Origin: Acidianus infernus
Lineage (GTDB): Archaea > Thermoproteota > Thermoprotei_A > Sulfolobales > Sulfolobaceae
Assembly (NCBI RefSeq): GCF_009729545.1
Contig: NZ_WFIY01000004.1
Span: 594,001 to 658,000, forward strand
Reading direction: 5' to 3'
Length of the DNA: 64,000 nucleotides
Both the position numbers and the translations under genes were made by a program. The notes beneath the pieces were generated by a model. It was given only the letters and a program-made list of their open reading frames with translations. It was not told where the DNA came from and searched no databases. Shown here in pieces: positions 20,671 through 29,635 of this stretch. The stretch's first letter is position 1, and each line of letters opens with the position of its first letter.

Positions 20671-20979
20671 ATGCTAAAACACCTAGAATACATGAGACAT
20701 AGTATGACAGAACCTTTAGTTACTATATATTTATATAAAAAAGTTGAAGATGGAAAAATAATTTCTGCGTTTAGAATTATGATGTATAAAGATAGTATAA
20801 TATCTATCTATGAAGATGATAAATTACAAGGAGGAGTTATATCAGACATTGAGAACGGTGGAGTAGACAAAGCTTATGAGATAATAAAGAAATACTATGA
20901 TGATACTAGCGATGATATGATAATTTATGGAGAAAAGGATCTTGTTGATCAATTACTAGAAAAATTTGATCAGCAATGA
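20671..20979 (+). CDS. hypothetical protein, 102 residues
   Basis: Not recognised. Acidic C-terminal half, no membrane segment. Two internal ATGs (20692, 20704) are possible starts; GATATAAAA at 20646-20654 lies about 22 nt before the first ATG, which favours 20671. The stop overlaps the start of the MFS gene by four bases (ATGA), so the two products are translationally coupled, suggesting a partner or regulator of the transporter. Confidence 0.65.
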   Translation: MLKHLEYMRHSMTEPLVTIYLYKKVEDGKIISAFRIMMYKDSIISIYEDDKLQGGVISDIENGGVDKAYEIIKKYYDDTSDDMIIYGEKDLVDQLLEKFDQQ

Positions 20980-21965
20980 AACTTTTATTAAAATTAGCTA
21001 TTAGTTGGATTCTTTGGGGAATAGGATTTTATCTATATTATCCTTTCCTTTCAATATTTCTAGTTAGATATATAAAACCTTCCGAATTAGGATTTTTTTA
21101 TCTAACAACATTAATATTTGCCTTGCCATTACCTTACCTTGGAGGAAAAATTAACAAGAAATTTGGAGATAAATATAGCATAATTTTAGGAATGAGTCTT
21201 TCTGGAATAGGAATTTTATTACTTCCTTTTGCTTCTTCCATTATATCACTTTATATTTTCATGATAATGTATAATTCATTCTACATAGCATTACCGGCCT
21301 TTTATGAATTAATGGAAATAGAAGGAAAAAGCACAATATCAAAGATTTGGGCAATATCGGTTTTACCATCAATATTTATGCCCTCAATAGGAGGAATAAT
21401 CTCACAGTATCTAGGATTTACTTACCTATTTATTATATCCGCATTTTTCATTATTTTTTCATTTTTACCATTAATTATGCAAAAAGAAATCAAAAACGCG
21501 GATCCAAAAATCGAATTTTATCCAATAATTTCTCTAATTATACTTCCAGTAGCATTATCAAGTCAGTTTATTTATTTAGTTATAAAGGAGATGTATAATT
21601 TAAGTGATACATTAATAGGAATTATAGCCACATTTGCAGAGCTATTAGGTAGCATAATAGCTTTTACTTCTTCTTTTATCTCGAGTAAAAAAGCAATTAA
21701 TATTTCTCTTATTCTATTTTCTTTGCAATCATTAATAATAATTTCTCCTTATTTTTCCGTATTCTACGGACTATGGGAATCAATAATTCCATTATCACTA
21801 TCCATATCCAAGAAAAATTATATCTCTGCAGTAACAATGCAGATAGTAGGTTGGATTCTAGGATATCTAATTGCGTCAATTATACAAAGTCCTAGAGACG
21901 CCATATTTTTATCATCTGTTCTATCTTTAATTGTACTTACTGCTATAAATTTTGGAAAATATTAG
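20976..21965 (+). CDS. major facilitator superfamily-like transporter
   Basis: 329 residues with about ten hydrophobic helices. The loop after helix 2, 'YLGGKINKKFGDKYS', matches the MFS G-x(3)-D-R/K-x-G-x-R/K loop in spacing. It is shorter than the 380-400 residues of normal MFS proteins, so one or two helices appear to be missing from the second half. No substrate signature is seen. Coupled to the preceding 102-residue gene. Confidence 0.7.
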   Translation: MKLLLKLAISWILWGIGFYLYYPFLSIFLVRYIKPSELGFFYLTTLIFALPLPYLGGKINKKFGDKYSIILGMSLSGIGILLLPFASSIISLYIFMIMYNSFYIALPAFYELMEIEGKSTISKIWAISVLPSIFMPSIGGIISQYLGFTYLFIISAFFIIFSFLPLIMQKEIKNADPKIEFYPIISLIILPVALSSQFIYLVIKEMYNLSDTLIGIIATFAELLGSIIAFTSSFISSKKAINISLILFSLQSLIIISPYFSVFYGLWESIIPLSLSISKKNYISAVTMQIVGWILGYLIASIIQSPRDAIFLSSVLSLIVLTAINFGKY

Positions 21966-22037
21966 GGAATATAAAAAACTCTTCTATCTAACTTTTCATA
22001 CTAACTGCTTAAATTATATTGTGACAAAATATTTCAT

Positions 22038-22316
22038 GTGAATATAACACAGTTAGTAATATTGACAAACTTAGCAGAAGGAGAGCTTAGTATAAAGGAG
22101 TTGGCAGAATACACTGGAATTCCGAAAAAGAATATAATAAAAGCAATGAAAAGCTTAGAGAATCGAGGATATGTAGAGAAAAGAGCAATAATAGGAAGAG
22201 ATATAATATTTTCAATAACAGAAGAAGGACTAGAAGAACTTTACAAATATTATTTATTTATGAAAAAGTTAATAGAAGACATGGAATTCACATTATGTAG
22301 TAGATTTGATTGTTAA
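22038..22316 (+). CDS. winged-helix (MarR-like) transcriptional regulator
   Basis: 92 residues. 'LSIKELAEYTGIPKKNIIKA' is a helix-turn-helix and 'LENRGYVEKRAIIGRDIIFS' the wing, as in MarR/ArsR-like proteins. The last 20 residues form a helix for dimerisation and end with two cysteines in 'CSRFDC'. The start is GTG 22038, with a TATA candidate AATTATATT near 22012-22020. Its stop shares TTAA with the opposing nucleoside hydrolase. A target cannot be named. Confidence 0.8.
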   Translation: MNITQLVILTNLAEGELSIKELAEYTGIPKKNIIKAMKSLENRGYVEKRAIIGRDIIFSITEEGLEELYKYYLFMKKLIEDMEFTLCSRFDC

Positions 22317-23242
22317 AACCAAGCTAATAAATTATAGAGCATACTTATGAATTTCTCCTTATTAATTTCATAAACTACGTTTGCATTAGGCTCTTTATTC
22401 CAAATTCCCAAGTAGTCAATAACCGTCATTCCCCTAGTTAAACACTCACAATTTTCTATATCTACGTACTGTTTTTCCACTTTAGTTGCAATAGAGCTAT
22501 CTATCGCGATAGCAGTTGTTATTAAGTCTGGGTGTGGATGACCTTTCATTTTTTGTTTAGTCATAGCATAATTTCTGTAATGAGTATAAATATCTATATA
22601 GAACGAGGAAAGCTTAGTATTCATAGATTTTATTTTATTCCATTCTTCAGCATTAATTGTATAATTTGTAATTAGATCCCATGCAACCATTGTTAAATCC
22701 ATACCAGAGCTAAATATTACTTTAGCAGCATCTGGATCGACCCAAATATTATACTCGGCTACTGGCGTAATATTACCCCTGCCATATATTGTACCGCCCA
22801 TAATCCATACTTTCTTTATTTTTTCAGCTAAACTCTTGTCTTTTAAATACGCTAAGGCTAAATTAGTTAAAGGTGAAATTGCTAAAAATTCCAATTCCCC
22901 TGCATATCTATCTGCAAGTTCTATTATAGCATCTACTGCATGCTTATTACTAGCCTTTAATTTGCTAGGTTTAACAACTTTATCGCCTATACCTCCTTTG
23001 CCGTGTACGTTTTCAACTGTTCTATAATTTTTTACAATAGGCCTCTGACTACCTGGATAAACTGGAATTTCCTTACCTATAAATTCTAATGCCCATAATG
23101 CGTTGTTTACTTCTTGATCAAAACTTATGTTACCTTCAACTATTGTTATTCCTTCTACAGATATTCCATAACGTAAAAGCATAAAAAGGCTCATTATATC
23201 GTCTTCTGCTGTATCGCAATCAATTATAAAATGCCTTGACAT
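22313..23242 (-). CDS. nucleoside hydrolase (IUNH family)
   Basis: 309 residues, usual family length. The calcium-binding N-terminal motif appears as 'DCDTAEDD' (D-x-D-x-x-x-D-D), and later 'VWIMGGTIYGRGNITPVAEY' carries the N-x-x-x-E-[FY]-N-like pocket. It cleaves ribonucleosides to ribose and base for purine or pyrimidine salvage in the cytoplasm. Eight bases separate it from the FAD-protein gene upstream. Confidence 0.9.
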   Translation of the reverse strand: MSRHFIIDCDTAEDDIMSLFMLLRYGISVEGITIVEGNISFDQEVNNALWALEFIGKEIPVYPGSQRPIVKNYRTVENVHGKGGIGDKVVKPSKLKASNKHAVDAIIELADRYAGELEFLAISPLTNLALAYLKDKSLAEKIKKVWIMGGTIYGRGNITPVAEYNIWVDPDAAKVIFSSGMDLTMVAWDLITNYTINAEEWNKIKSMNTKLSSFYIDIYTHYRNYAMTKQKMKGHPHPDLITTAIAIDSSIATKVEKQYVDIENCECLTRGMTVIDYLGIWNKEPNANVVYEINKEKFISMLYNLLAWF

Positions 23243-23250
23243 GCATAACC

Positions 23251-24120
23251 CTATGCAAATATATTCTTAAAGTCTAATATTGCTTTTAATTTCCAATACA
23301 CCCTTGGGATATCGTCGTGTGTAAAATAATTTAATTTCTTTATTGCATCTTCATCAGCGACATATAATTTGCTGATTCCAGAACCAACTACAGTATATGC
23401 ATAAATAGGTTGAGTATTTTCTATAGTACTCATAAAATCTTCTATAGTGGGAGTAGTAACGTAATATCCATTACTACTATTGCTTTCTTCAATAGTTGCT
23501 ACTCCTTCATCTTTTGAAAACCCATGTATTTTAGCATCAAAATCATAAGATGCATGAATAGTATATTTTCCATCGTATTCAACCAGCATTGCTAAAGGTT
23601 TTAAATGCATCAACTTATTAACGTAGGCTATAGTTTCATCTTTTTTACTAAATGACCTTTCGAAAGTAAAAACCTTAGTAGGTTTTGGAAATAATTTTAA
23701 CCTTGCCTTATATATTGCACCTAATCTACCTTTGCTACCTATAATAATTTTCCATGAAATTTTACCAAAAGGGGTGATGAAAAATACCTTATCAGTAAAA
23801 TCGTACGGTTTGCCGTAACGTGTAGATAAAGGAGAAAACTCATTGTTTGCTAAAAGTCCGCCAATACTCCCGTCATATAAGCATGGTAATAGTAGTCCAT
23901 ACTCCGATGCTTCCTCCCTTATCTTATCGACAGAAGCTCCTGCATAAGCTTCAACGTAACCTTCTTTCTCTATTTTGTAGTAATCCATTTTAATTTTCAG
24001 ATAAATATCAGATTTTCTAGGACTTGAATGCTTTCCATAGCCTATAATCATTACCTTTTTGCCACTTAAATAAGCATCCTTAATGGAATTATATAATTCC
24101 TTCTCGTTATATACTTCCAT
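23251..24120 (-). CDS. FAD-binding (PCMH/GlcD-like) oxidoreductase, short
   Basis: 289 residues. The N-terminal half is an FAD-binding PCMH fold: 'GKKVMIIGYGKHSSP', 'EAYAGASVDKIREEASEYGL' and 'GSIGGLLANNEFSPLSTRYG', the last being the usual pyrophosphate-binding 'G-T-I-G-G' loop. The substrate domain seems reduced compared with glycolate or lactate dehydrogenases (450 residues or more), resembling GlcE-like subunits. The gene is divergent from purE and may share a TATA element with it. Confidence 0.8.
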   Translation of the reverse strand: MEVYNEKELYNSIKDAYLSGKKVMIIGYGKHSSPRKSDIYLKIKMDYYKIEKEGYVEAYAGASVDKIREEASEYGLLLPCLYDGSIGGLLANNEFSPLSTRYGKPYDFTDKVFFITPFGKISWKIIIGSKGRLGAIYKARLKLFPKPTKVFTFERSFSKKDETIAYVNKLMHLKPLAMLVEYDGKYTIHASYDFDAKIHGFSKDEGVATIEESNSSNGYYVTTPTIEDFMSTIENTQPIYAYTVVGSGISKLYVADEDAIKKLNYFTHDDIPRVYWKLKAILDFKNIFA

Positions 24121-24146
24121 CAGTTAGTCTCTTGATTTAAAAAACC

Positions 24147-24152
24147 TTATAA
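24147..24152. promoter_or_regulatory. TATA element between the FAD-protein gene and purE
   Basis: TTATAA, a palindrome whose centre is 25.5 nt before the purE ATG and 29.5 nt from the opposite start at 24120. It fits a leaderless purE transcript and could serve both directions. Confidence 0.55.
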
Positions 24153-24174
24153 TACTTGAGCCCCTTAAGATTTT

Positions 24175-24651
24175 ATGCCACTTGTAGGAGTAATAATGGG
24201 AAGTAAATCAGATTGGGAATACATGAAAGAGGCAGTAGATATATTAAAGTCATTTGGAGTTAGTTATGAAGTAAAAGTTGTCTCTGCACATAGAACTCCG
24301 GAGTTTATGGTTGAATACGCAAAGACCGCAAGATCTAGAGGAATTGAGGTCATAATAGCCGGCGCAGGAGGAGCCGCGCACTTACCTGGAATGACTGCAT
24401 CTTTAACTACTCTGCCAGTAATTGGAGTCCCGATTCCTTCTAAAAATCTTAATGGATTAGATTCGCTATTATCAATAGTTCAAATGCCTTACGGAGTCCC
24501 AGTAGCAACTGTTGCCATAGGTGGAGCTAAAAATGCTGCACTGTTGGCAATCAGAATACTTTCGATAAAATATAAAGATTTGGAAGAAAAGTTAAATAAA
24601 TTTATGGAAGATATGAGAAACGATGTCTTATCAACATCTCTCCAAGCTTAA
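24175..24651 (+). CDS. purE: N5-carboxyaminoimidazole ribonucleotide mutase
   Basis: 158 residues, complete class I PurE. 'VIMGSKSDWEYM' at the start, 'VVSAHRTPEFM' with the catalytic histidine, and 'IIAGAGGAAHLPGM' are all present. It moves the carboxylate of N5-CAIR to make CAIR in purine synthesis, the step after PurK. The end overlaps the purK start by 29 bp, so the two are a coupled unit. Confidence 0.97.
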   Translation: MPLVGVIMGSKSDWEYMKEAVDILKSFGVSYEVKVVSAHRTPEFMVEYAKTARSRGIEVIIAGAGGAAHLPGMTASLTTLPVIGVPIPSKNLNGLDSLLSIVQMPYGVPVATVAIGGAKNAALLAIRILSIKYKDLEEKLNKFMEDMRNDVLSTSLQA

Positions 24652-25714
24652 GATTGGAATATTGGGCGGAGGTCAATTAGGCTGGATGCTAATATTAGAA
24701 GGAAGAAAATTTCCATTTGAATTTTACGTACTTGGCAATAAGGACGAACCCGCATGTAGAATTGCGGATAAGTGCTTCTCAGAAGATCAATATAAAGAAC
24801 TTGTAGACTCATCAGATATAGTAACCTTTGAATTTGAGCACGTAAGTGAGAAAGCTTTAGATTACGCTGAAGAAAAAGGAAAATTATATCCTAAGATTAA
24901 TTCTGTAGAGTTAAAAAGGGAGAGATATAAGGAAAAGGAATTCTTAAGGGATCATGGCTTTCCCGTACCTAGATTTTATGTAGCTAATGATGGAGAAGAA
25001 GCTTTGAAAATACTTAAGGATGAATTTAACAATGAAGGAGTTTTAAAAAAGTCAAGAGGTGGATATGACGGAAAAGGACAGTATTTTATACACAGAGATG
25101 TAGATAAGTATCAATTTATAAAGAACATGAAATGCAAATTCGTAGTAGAGGAGTATGTGAATTTTGATTTTGAAGCTTCAATAATAGCTACAAGGAGTAG
25201 AAGAGAGTTTAAGGCCTTTACTCCCACATTTAATTATAATGAGAAGGGAATTTTAGTCTATAACTATGGACCATATTATAACGAGAAAATGATTGAAATA
25301 GCAGATAGATTAACTAGAGAGCTAGATTATATAGGTACAATTGGTATTGAATTCTTTGTTAGAGGCAATGAAGTCTTAATAAACGAGATTGCGCCAAGGG
25401 TTCACAATACTGGACATTATACACTAGATGGGGCGGAGACTTCACAATTTGAACAACATATAAGAGCTATAGCGGATTTAGACTTAGGCTCAACAAGAAT
25501 ACTTTCCCCTTCTGGAATGGTAAATATACTGGGTGTAGGAGAAGTTCCTAAGGACGTATTAAAATTTGGCAAAGTATACTGGTATGGGAAAAGTGAAGTT
25601 AGGAAAAGGAGAAAAATGGGTCACGTGAATATTATAGGAGATAATTTGGAGGACGTAAAAGAAAAAATTGATAATGTTATGAAGATAATATATCCTCAAG
25701 GACTGGACTTATGA
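24623..25714 (+). CDS. purK: 5-(carboxyamino)imidazole ribonucleotide synthase
   Basis: 363 residues, ATP-grasp. N-terminal 'KIGILGGGQLGWML', ATP-grasp core 'VLKKSRGGYDGKGQYF' and the C-terminal 'INEIAPRVHNTGHYTLDGA' with metal ligands E and N are intact. It makes N5-CAIR from AIR, bicarbonate and ATP. It overlaps purE by 29 bp and the ModE-like gene by 4 bp. Confidence 0.97.
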   Translation: MSYQHLSKLKIGILGGGQLGWMLILEGRKFPFEFYVLGNKDEPACRIADKCFSEDQYKELVDSSDIVTFEFEHVSEKALDYAEEKGKLYPKINSVELKRERYKEKEFLRDHGFPVPRFYVANDGEEALKILKDEFNNEGVLKKSRGGYDGKGQYFIHRDVDKYQFIKNMKCKFVVEEYVNFDFEASIIATRSRREFKAFTPTFNYNEKGILVYNYGPYYNEKMIEIADRLTRELDYIGTIGIEFFVRGNEVLINEIAPRVHNTGHYTLDGAETSQFEQHIRAIADLDLGSTRILSPSGMVNILGVGEVPKDVLKFGKVYWYGKSEVRKRRKMGHVNIIGDNLEDVKEKIDNVMKIIYPQGLDL

Positions 25715-26043
25715 AATTTAATTTTAAAATCTGGATAGAAGACGATAATGGAAATTCTATATTAGGTAAAGGTGGAGTTGAATTATTAAAAGAAATAATT
25801 AATACGGGGTCTATTTCTAAAGCTGCCGAAAATCTTAACTTATCATATAAATTTGCTTGGGAATATGTGAGAAAAATTGAATCAGAAATAGGAGGAATAG
25901 AAATGAAAAAAGGAGGAAAGAATGCAGGAGGAACTATAGTCTCAGATAAAGTACAACAGCTTCTTAAGATTTATGAAGAGGCAATGAACGAAGTTTCTGC
26001 GGTGCTTGAAAAATACTCTAAGAAGCTAAATGACATTAAATGA
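25711..26043 (+). CDS. ModE-like single-domain winged-helix regulator
   Basis: 110 residues. The helix-turn-helix 'INTGSISKAAENLNLSYKFA' matches the N-terminal DNA-binding domain of ModE ('G-S-I-[ST]-x-A-A'). There is no molybdate-binding Mop domain, so the ligand is unknown. It overlaps purK by 4 bp (ATGA), which places it in the purEK operon, and converges on the AlaX gene with an 18-bp overlap. Confidence 0.8.
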   Translation: MKFNFKIWIEDDNGNSILGKGGVELLKEIINTGSISKAAENLNLSYKFAWEYVRKIESEIGGIEMKKGGKNAGGTIVSDKVQQLLKIYEEAMNEVSAVLEKYSKKLNDIK

Positions 26044-26469
26044 TAGTTCTAGTAATTTCTTTGCGTTCCTATATCTCCAGTGATCTAATTTTATTTCTCC
26101 AATTTCTTTTGTATTATTAACATGTTGTTTATTGCAAGCGTTTATGTTCCATCCTGGAATTATTACAATATAAAGTTCTTTTACCTCTTGAGGCACTGGA
26201 AATAGATCGTAAATCTCGTCTCCATATTTTTTCTCTGCTTCTTCTCTGCTTAGCTTTTCAGTAATAAACGGCACACCTTCGTTTATTTTATTCTGTGCTT
26301 CTACAAATATTCTATTAATTTCCTCTTCAGTAGGTTTTCTCTCAAATTGGACAGTTAACCTACCGTGAGGACCGTTAACATAAGTACTTGCAGTCCATTT
26401 AGCGCCTAAAACTTTTCTTGTTGCACCTTTTAGAACATGTAAAGCACTATGAGTCCTAATTTCTATCAT
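26026..26469 (-). CDS. alaX: AlaX-type aminoacyl-tRNA editing hydrolase
   Basis: 147 residues, stand-alone second additional domain of alanyl/threonyl-tRNA synthetases. The zinc-binding histidines H7 and H11 are in 'THSALH' and the second pair C112 and H116 in 'CNKQH'. It deacylates mischarged tRNA (Ser- or Gly-tRNA-Ala) in trans. It overlaps the tpiA stop by 14 bp, so it is the second gene of a tpiA-alaX unit. Confidence 0.88.
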   Translation of the reverse strand: MIEIRTHSALHVLKGATRKVLGAKWTASTYVNGPHGRLTVQFERKPTEEEINRIFVEAQNKINEGVPFITEKLSREEAEKKYGDEIYDLFPVPQEVKELYIVIIPGWNINACNKQHVNNTKEIGEIKLDHWRYRNAKKLLELSFNVI

Positions 26470-27154
26470 TTTTCTCCTCCATTGCCTTTATTCCACTTTT
26501 TATGAAATCTTCAACTACTTTTTCTGGTTCCTTAGCTTTCATTACAGCACTAGCAACGCCTATCCCATCAGCTCCCAATTTTACTGCAGTATATACATCA
26601 TCTCCACTACTTATTCCTGCACCAGCTATTATAAATACTCCAGGTACTTTGGAAATTTCTTTAACAGCGTTAGTTATTACTTCTGGTTTAGCTTTTGATA
26701 CAGAAATTCCAGAACCTATTAATTCTGGCGGTTCTATTAAGATGGCTGTAGGTTTTAACAGAGCCATTGGCTCTACAAGCTCATATCTATCTACGCAAAC
26801 TACTGATTCTAAACCTAGTCTATTTAATCTGATTAATGCGTCGTGTATTTCATCTGCTCTTATCCTTTTCTCGCTATGATTTAACAATGTTCCTTTTGCT
26901 CCAGCTTCTTTTATCATTTCCGGTAATAAAGATCCAGTATGCGCGCCTAAAGGATATGGATCAACATGTTGCGCATAAATAGGTAATGATACCTCCTGAG
27001 AAAGAATAGGTATCATAGTAGCCGGAACAGATAAAATAACTTCAGTAGAATACTCTATTGATACTTTCTCTATCTTTTTTGCAATATCTATACCTTTTTT
27101 ACCAAAAGAGTTCTCGTAAGCCTTGAAATTTATTAATATTATTGGCTTTTTCAT
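26456..27154 (-). CDS. tpiA: triosephosphate isomerase
   Basis: 232 residues, the short archaeal form. 'ILINFKAYENSFGK' carries the N-x-K active-site start, 'LLNHSEKRIRADE' the catalytic histidine, 'ILIEPPELIGSGISV' the catalytic glutamate, and 'IIAGAGISSGDDVYTAV' the phosphate-binding loop. It interconverts dihydroxyacetone phosphate and glyceraldehyde 3-phosphate. Divergent from the DUF429 gene, with only 20 bp to that gene's proposed start. Confidence 0.95.
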   Translation of the reverse strand: MKKPIILINFKAYENSFGKKGIDIAKKIEKVSIEYSTEVILSVPATMIPILSQEVSLPIYAQHVDPYPLGAHTGSLLPEMIKEAGAKGTLLNHSEKRIRADEIHDALIRLNRLGLESVVCVDRYELVEPMALLKPTAILIEPPELIGSGISVSKAKPEVITNAVKEISKVPGVFIIAGAGISSGDDVYTAVKLGADGIGVASAVMKAKEPEKVVEDFIKSGIKAMEEKNDRN

Positions 27155-27174
27155 AAGATTAGGGGGGACAGCTT

Positions 27175-27699
27175 ATTTTTATTTATTGTGGAGTTGATTT
27201 AGCAGTAAAGAGAAAATCTGCAATAGCAAAAATGATAGATAGTAGAATAGAGGTAAAATTCCTATCTACTGATGAAGAAATTATCAATTACTGCAAAGAC
27301 GCAAAAGTGACAAGTATTGATTCTCCTTTATCTCTCTCTAAAGGATTTAGAGAAGTAGATAAGACAATGATAAGAAATGGTTATAGAGTTTTGCCTCCAT
27401 CTTTTATGGTTAGTCTGGTAACAAGGGCCATTAAACTTTCTAGTTTATTACCAAATGTTATAGAAACTCATCCAACATCCTCAATGAAAAATTTGGGAAT
27501 TAATTGGAAAGATTATTCAAGAAAGAAGGATGAAATAGACGCAGTAATTTGTGCCATTACTGCTTATGCCTATGATAATCATCTTGCTCTGGAAATTTCT
27601 GCTAATGATGGAACAGTTTACTTATTACCTAAAGGTTTTCCGAAGCCGATTAAAATGAGTGAAGGTTATTATACACTTCCACACATAGGTAATCAATGA
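27175..27699 (+). CDS. DUF429 family predicted nuclease, with probable ATT start
   Basis: 174 residues if read from ATT 27175, 155 if read from the first ATG (27232). DUF429 proteins begin with an RNase H-like strand, and that strand, 'YCGVDLAVKRKSAIA' with its aspartate, lies wholly upstream of the ATG in the same frame. The frame is closed by TAG at 27160-27162 and has no ATG, GTG or TTG between. AGGGGGG at 27161-27167 lies 7 nt before ATT 27175. The rest matches: 'SIDSPLSLSKGFREVDK', 'VIETHPTSSMK', 'KDEIDAVICAITAYA'. Its stop overlaps the esterase start by 4 bp. Confidence 0.8.
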   Translation: MFIYCGVDLAVKRKSAIAKMIDSRIEVKFLSTDEEIINYCKDAKVTSIDSPLSLSKGFREVDKTMIRNGYRVLPPSFMVSLVTRAIKLSSLLPNVIETHPTSSMKNLGINWKDYSRKKDEIDAVICAITAYAYDNHLALEISANDGTVYLLPKGFPKPIKMSEGYYTLPHIGNQ

Positions 27700-28661
27700 T
27701 AAGATTAAATTTTATCAATTTCGAAAGCGAAATTTTGAAGGATAATCCTTTGCAAGATCCTTATATTAGACGTATAGGCATAATAGAACCAGAAGATCCT
27801 ATTGGCAAGCCAATAATAATATACTTAAGTGGATTTCTTGGATCTTCGCTATCAATGTTAAATTATGATCCATTATCTGAGGATATTCTAAGTAGAGTAG
27901 AGAGACTTAAGAAAGAGGGTAAAATTAATGGTTCGATTATAGTTCTACCAGATATGTTCACAAAAGTAGGAGGAAATCAATACATTAACTCACAAGCTGT
28001 AGGTTTTTATGAAGATTTTTTGATAAAGGAATTAATACCATATCTAGAAGAAAAATATAAGAGTAGAAAAATAGGTTTGATAGGAAAATCATCCGGTGGT
28101 TATGGTGCATTAGTCTTAGGCATGAAATATAATGAAATCAAAGCAATAGCTTCTCATTCTGGTGACGCATACTTTGAGTATGTTTACCTGCCAATGTTTC
28201 CTAAAGTAATACCATATTTGAGAAAATTCTCTTCCCCAGAAGAATGGCTAAATAATTTTTGGAAAAAACAAAATAAAAAGAAAAAGGAAGACTTAAACGT
28301 ACTTAACATAATAGGCATGTCAGCATTTTATTCTCCTAGTCCAGAAGGAAAAATATTACTTCCTTTTGATTTGGATTCTGGAGAAATTATAGAAGATTTA
28401 TGGAAAAAATGGTTAGAGAAAGATCCGGTAAGAATAATAGAAAAACTTGGAGAAAAATTAAAGAATAAAGGCGTATTCATTGATGTAGGAATAAAGGATG
28501 AATACAATATTCAATATGGTGCTAGAATTCTTCACAATAAGATGAAGAAGATGGGCATAGAGCATTACTATGAAGAATATGAAGACGGACATATGAATAC
28601 TTCTTATAGACTAGATATTTCAATAAGCTTTATAGAAAAATATTTATCTATGATAAGCTGA
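27696..28661 (+). CDS. alpha/beta-hydrolase, esterase D/putative esterase family
   Basis: 321 residues. The nucleophile elbow is 'GLIGKSSGGYGALV', with serine in G-K-S-S-G; an aspartate in 'IDVGIKDEYN' and a histidine in 'YEDGHMNTSY' complete the likely triad. 'IIIYLSGFLGSS' gives the oxyanion strand. No signal peptide. Substrate unknown. ATG overlaps the DUF429 stop (ATGA). Confidence 0.85.
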   Translation: MIRLNFINFESEILKDNPLQDPYIRRIGIIEPEDPIGKPIIIYLSGFLGSSLSMLNYDPLSEDILSRVERLKKEGKINGSIIVLPDMFTKVGGNQYINSQAVGFYEDFLIKELIPYLEEKYKSRKIGLIGKSSGGYGALVLGMKYNEIKAIASHSGDAYFEYVYLPMFPKVIPYLRKFSSPEEWLNNFWKKQNKKKKEDLNVLNIIGMSAFYSPSPEGKILLPFDLDSGEIIEDLWKKWLEKDPVRIIEKLGEKLKNKGVFIDVGIKDEYNIQYGARILHNKMKKMGIEHYYEEYEDGHMNTSYRLDISISFIEKYLSMIS

Positions 28662-28717
28662 TTATTCCATTCAAAATCGTTATAAACTTTTTTATCTATA
28701 GAAATTGATATATATCT

Positions 28718-28909
28718 ATGGATATCCTACTACTATTCAAATTAACACTATTAGTTATAGCTTCAGTTACAAGTACGTTCGGAATAGGCTATATAATACT
28801 AACAAAATTTGCACCTTCTACTATAAATAAAAAGGACTTATTTACGTTAGGAGGTATACTTTTAAGCGCTGGAATAGTATCTTTTCTAGTCTCAATAATA
28901 TTCTTTTAG
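28718..28909 (+). CDS. small two-helix membrane protein
   Basis: 63 residues: hydrophobic segments about 5-29 and 43-62 joined by a short basic loop. No family known. A T-rich TATA candidate lies about 26 nt before the ATG. It ends 8 bp before the next gene, whose AGGTGA motif overlaps this gene's stop, so the pair is an operon. Confidence 0.65.
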   Translation: MDILLLFKLTLLVIASVTSTFGIGYIILTKFAPSTINKKDLFTLGGILLSAGIVSFLVSIIFF

Positions 28910-28917
28910 GTGAAGAT

Positions 28918-29166
28918 ATGTATAGAATAAGTTTTGAAAATGGGAAAACTTACATAATAAAGGAGAATGGAGAAATAGAGGAAGACGAAAATAAAAATGA
29001 AGAAAATCTACAAGTAATAATAGTTAAGACGTTAACTAGGGAAAAAATGGAACAGTATCGGAATAAAGGCGTAAAAATTTTCGAGTGTAAAGAAAGTCAA
29101 GATTTATGCTTGTCTAAAGTCCTTAAAATATTATTTGGAAAGCCAAAATCATGCAAATTCGCATAA
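28918..29166 (+). CDS. hypothetical protein, 82 residues
   Basis: Soluble, charged, with an E/N-rich middle (about 20-33) and two cysteines near each other late ('FECKESQDLC') plus one in the tail. An AGGTGA Shine-Dalgarno motif lies 4 nt before the ATG. Not recognised. Convergent with the NUDIX gene, overlapping by 18 bp. Confidence 0.65.
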   Translation: MYRISFENGKTYIIKENGEIEEDENKNEENLQVIIVKTLTREKMEQYRNKGVKIFECKESQDLCLSKVLKILFGKPKSCKFA

Positions 29167-29604
29167 AGATGAAACCATAAATTTCCAATCATTTGTAAAT
29201 TCAAATACGCAATTTACATATTTTCCCTCAAGAACTAAAGGTAACCATATTCTATCATCAACCCACATATTCTTAAATGGTAAATCGTTACGCTGTACCC
29301 AAATAGGTATAGCTTCATCACTTTCTTTTAAGATGCCTATAAATTCTGTAGCTAAATACACATGCATTACTTGAACATTACCATTGATTTGCTTAAATGT
29401 AATAACACCTACTTTTCGTGGATTTATTATTTTTACGCCAACTTCTTCTTCTGTTTCCCTTATTGCACATTCTAAAGGAGTTTCGTTCTCTTCTACTTTT
29501 CCTCCAGGAAAAGTTATAAGTCCCTCTCCTAATCCCCTCTTCTTTTTTATCATTAATAATTTGTCAGATTGAATTATAATACTAAGACACGTATGTAGCT
29601 CCAA
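29149..29604 (-). CDS. NUDIX hydrolase (MutT-like)
   Basis: 151 residues. The NUDIX box starts 'GGKVEENETPLECAIRETEE' (G-x5-E-x7-R-E-x-x-E-E) and ends with EVGVKI, complete. The N-terminus 'CLSIIIQSDKLLMIKKKRG' resembles the 8-oxo-dGTP-cleaving subgroup. It hydrolyses a nucleoside diphosphate linked to another group; the exact substrate is unknown. Confidence 0.9.
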   Translation of the reverse strand: MELHTCLSIIIQSDKLLMIKKKRGLGEGLITFPGGKVEENETPLECAIRETEEEVGVKIINPRKVGVITFKQINGNVQVMHVYLATEFIGILKESDEAIPIWVQRNDLPFKNMWVDDRIWLPLVLEGKYVNCVFEFTNDWKFMVSSLCEFA

Positions 29605-29635
29605 TCTTTTTTACCTCTTCTTACAATATTCTTGT

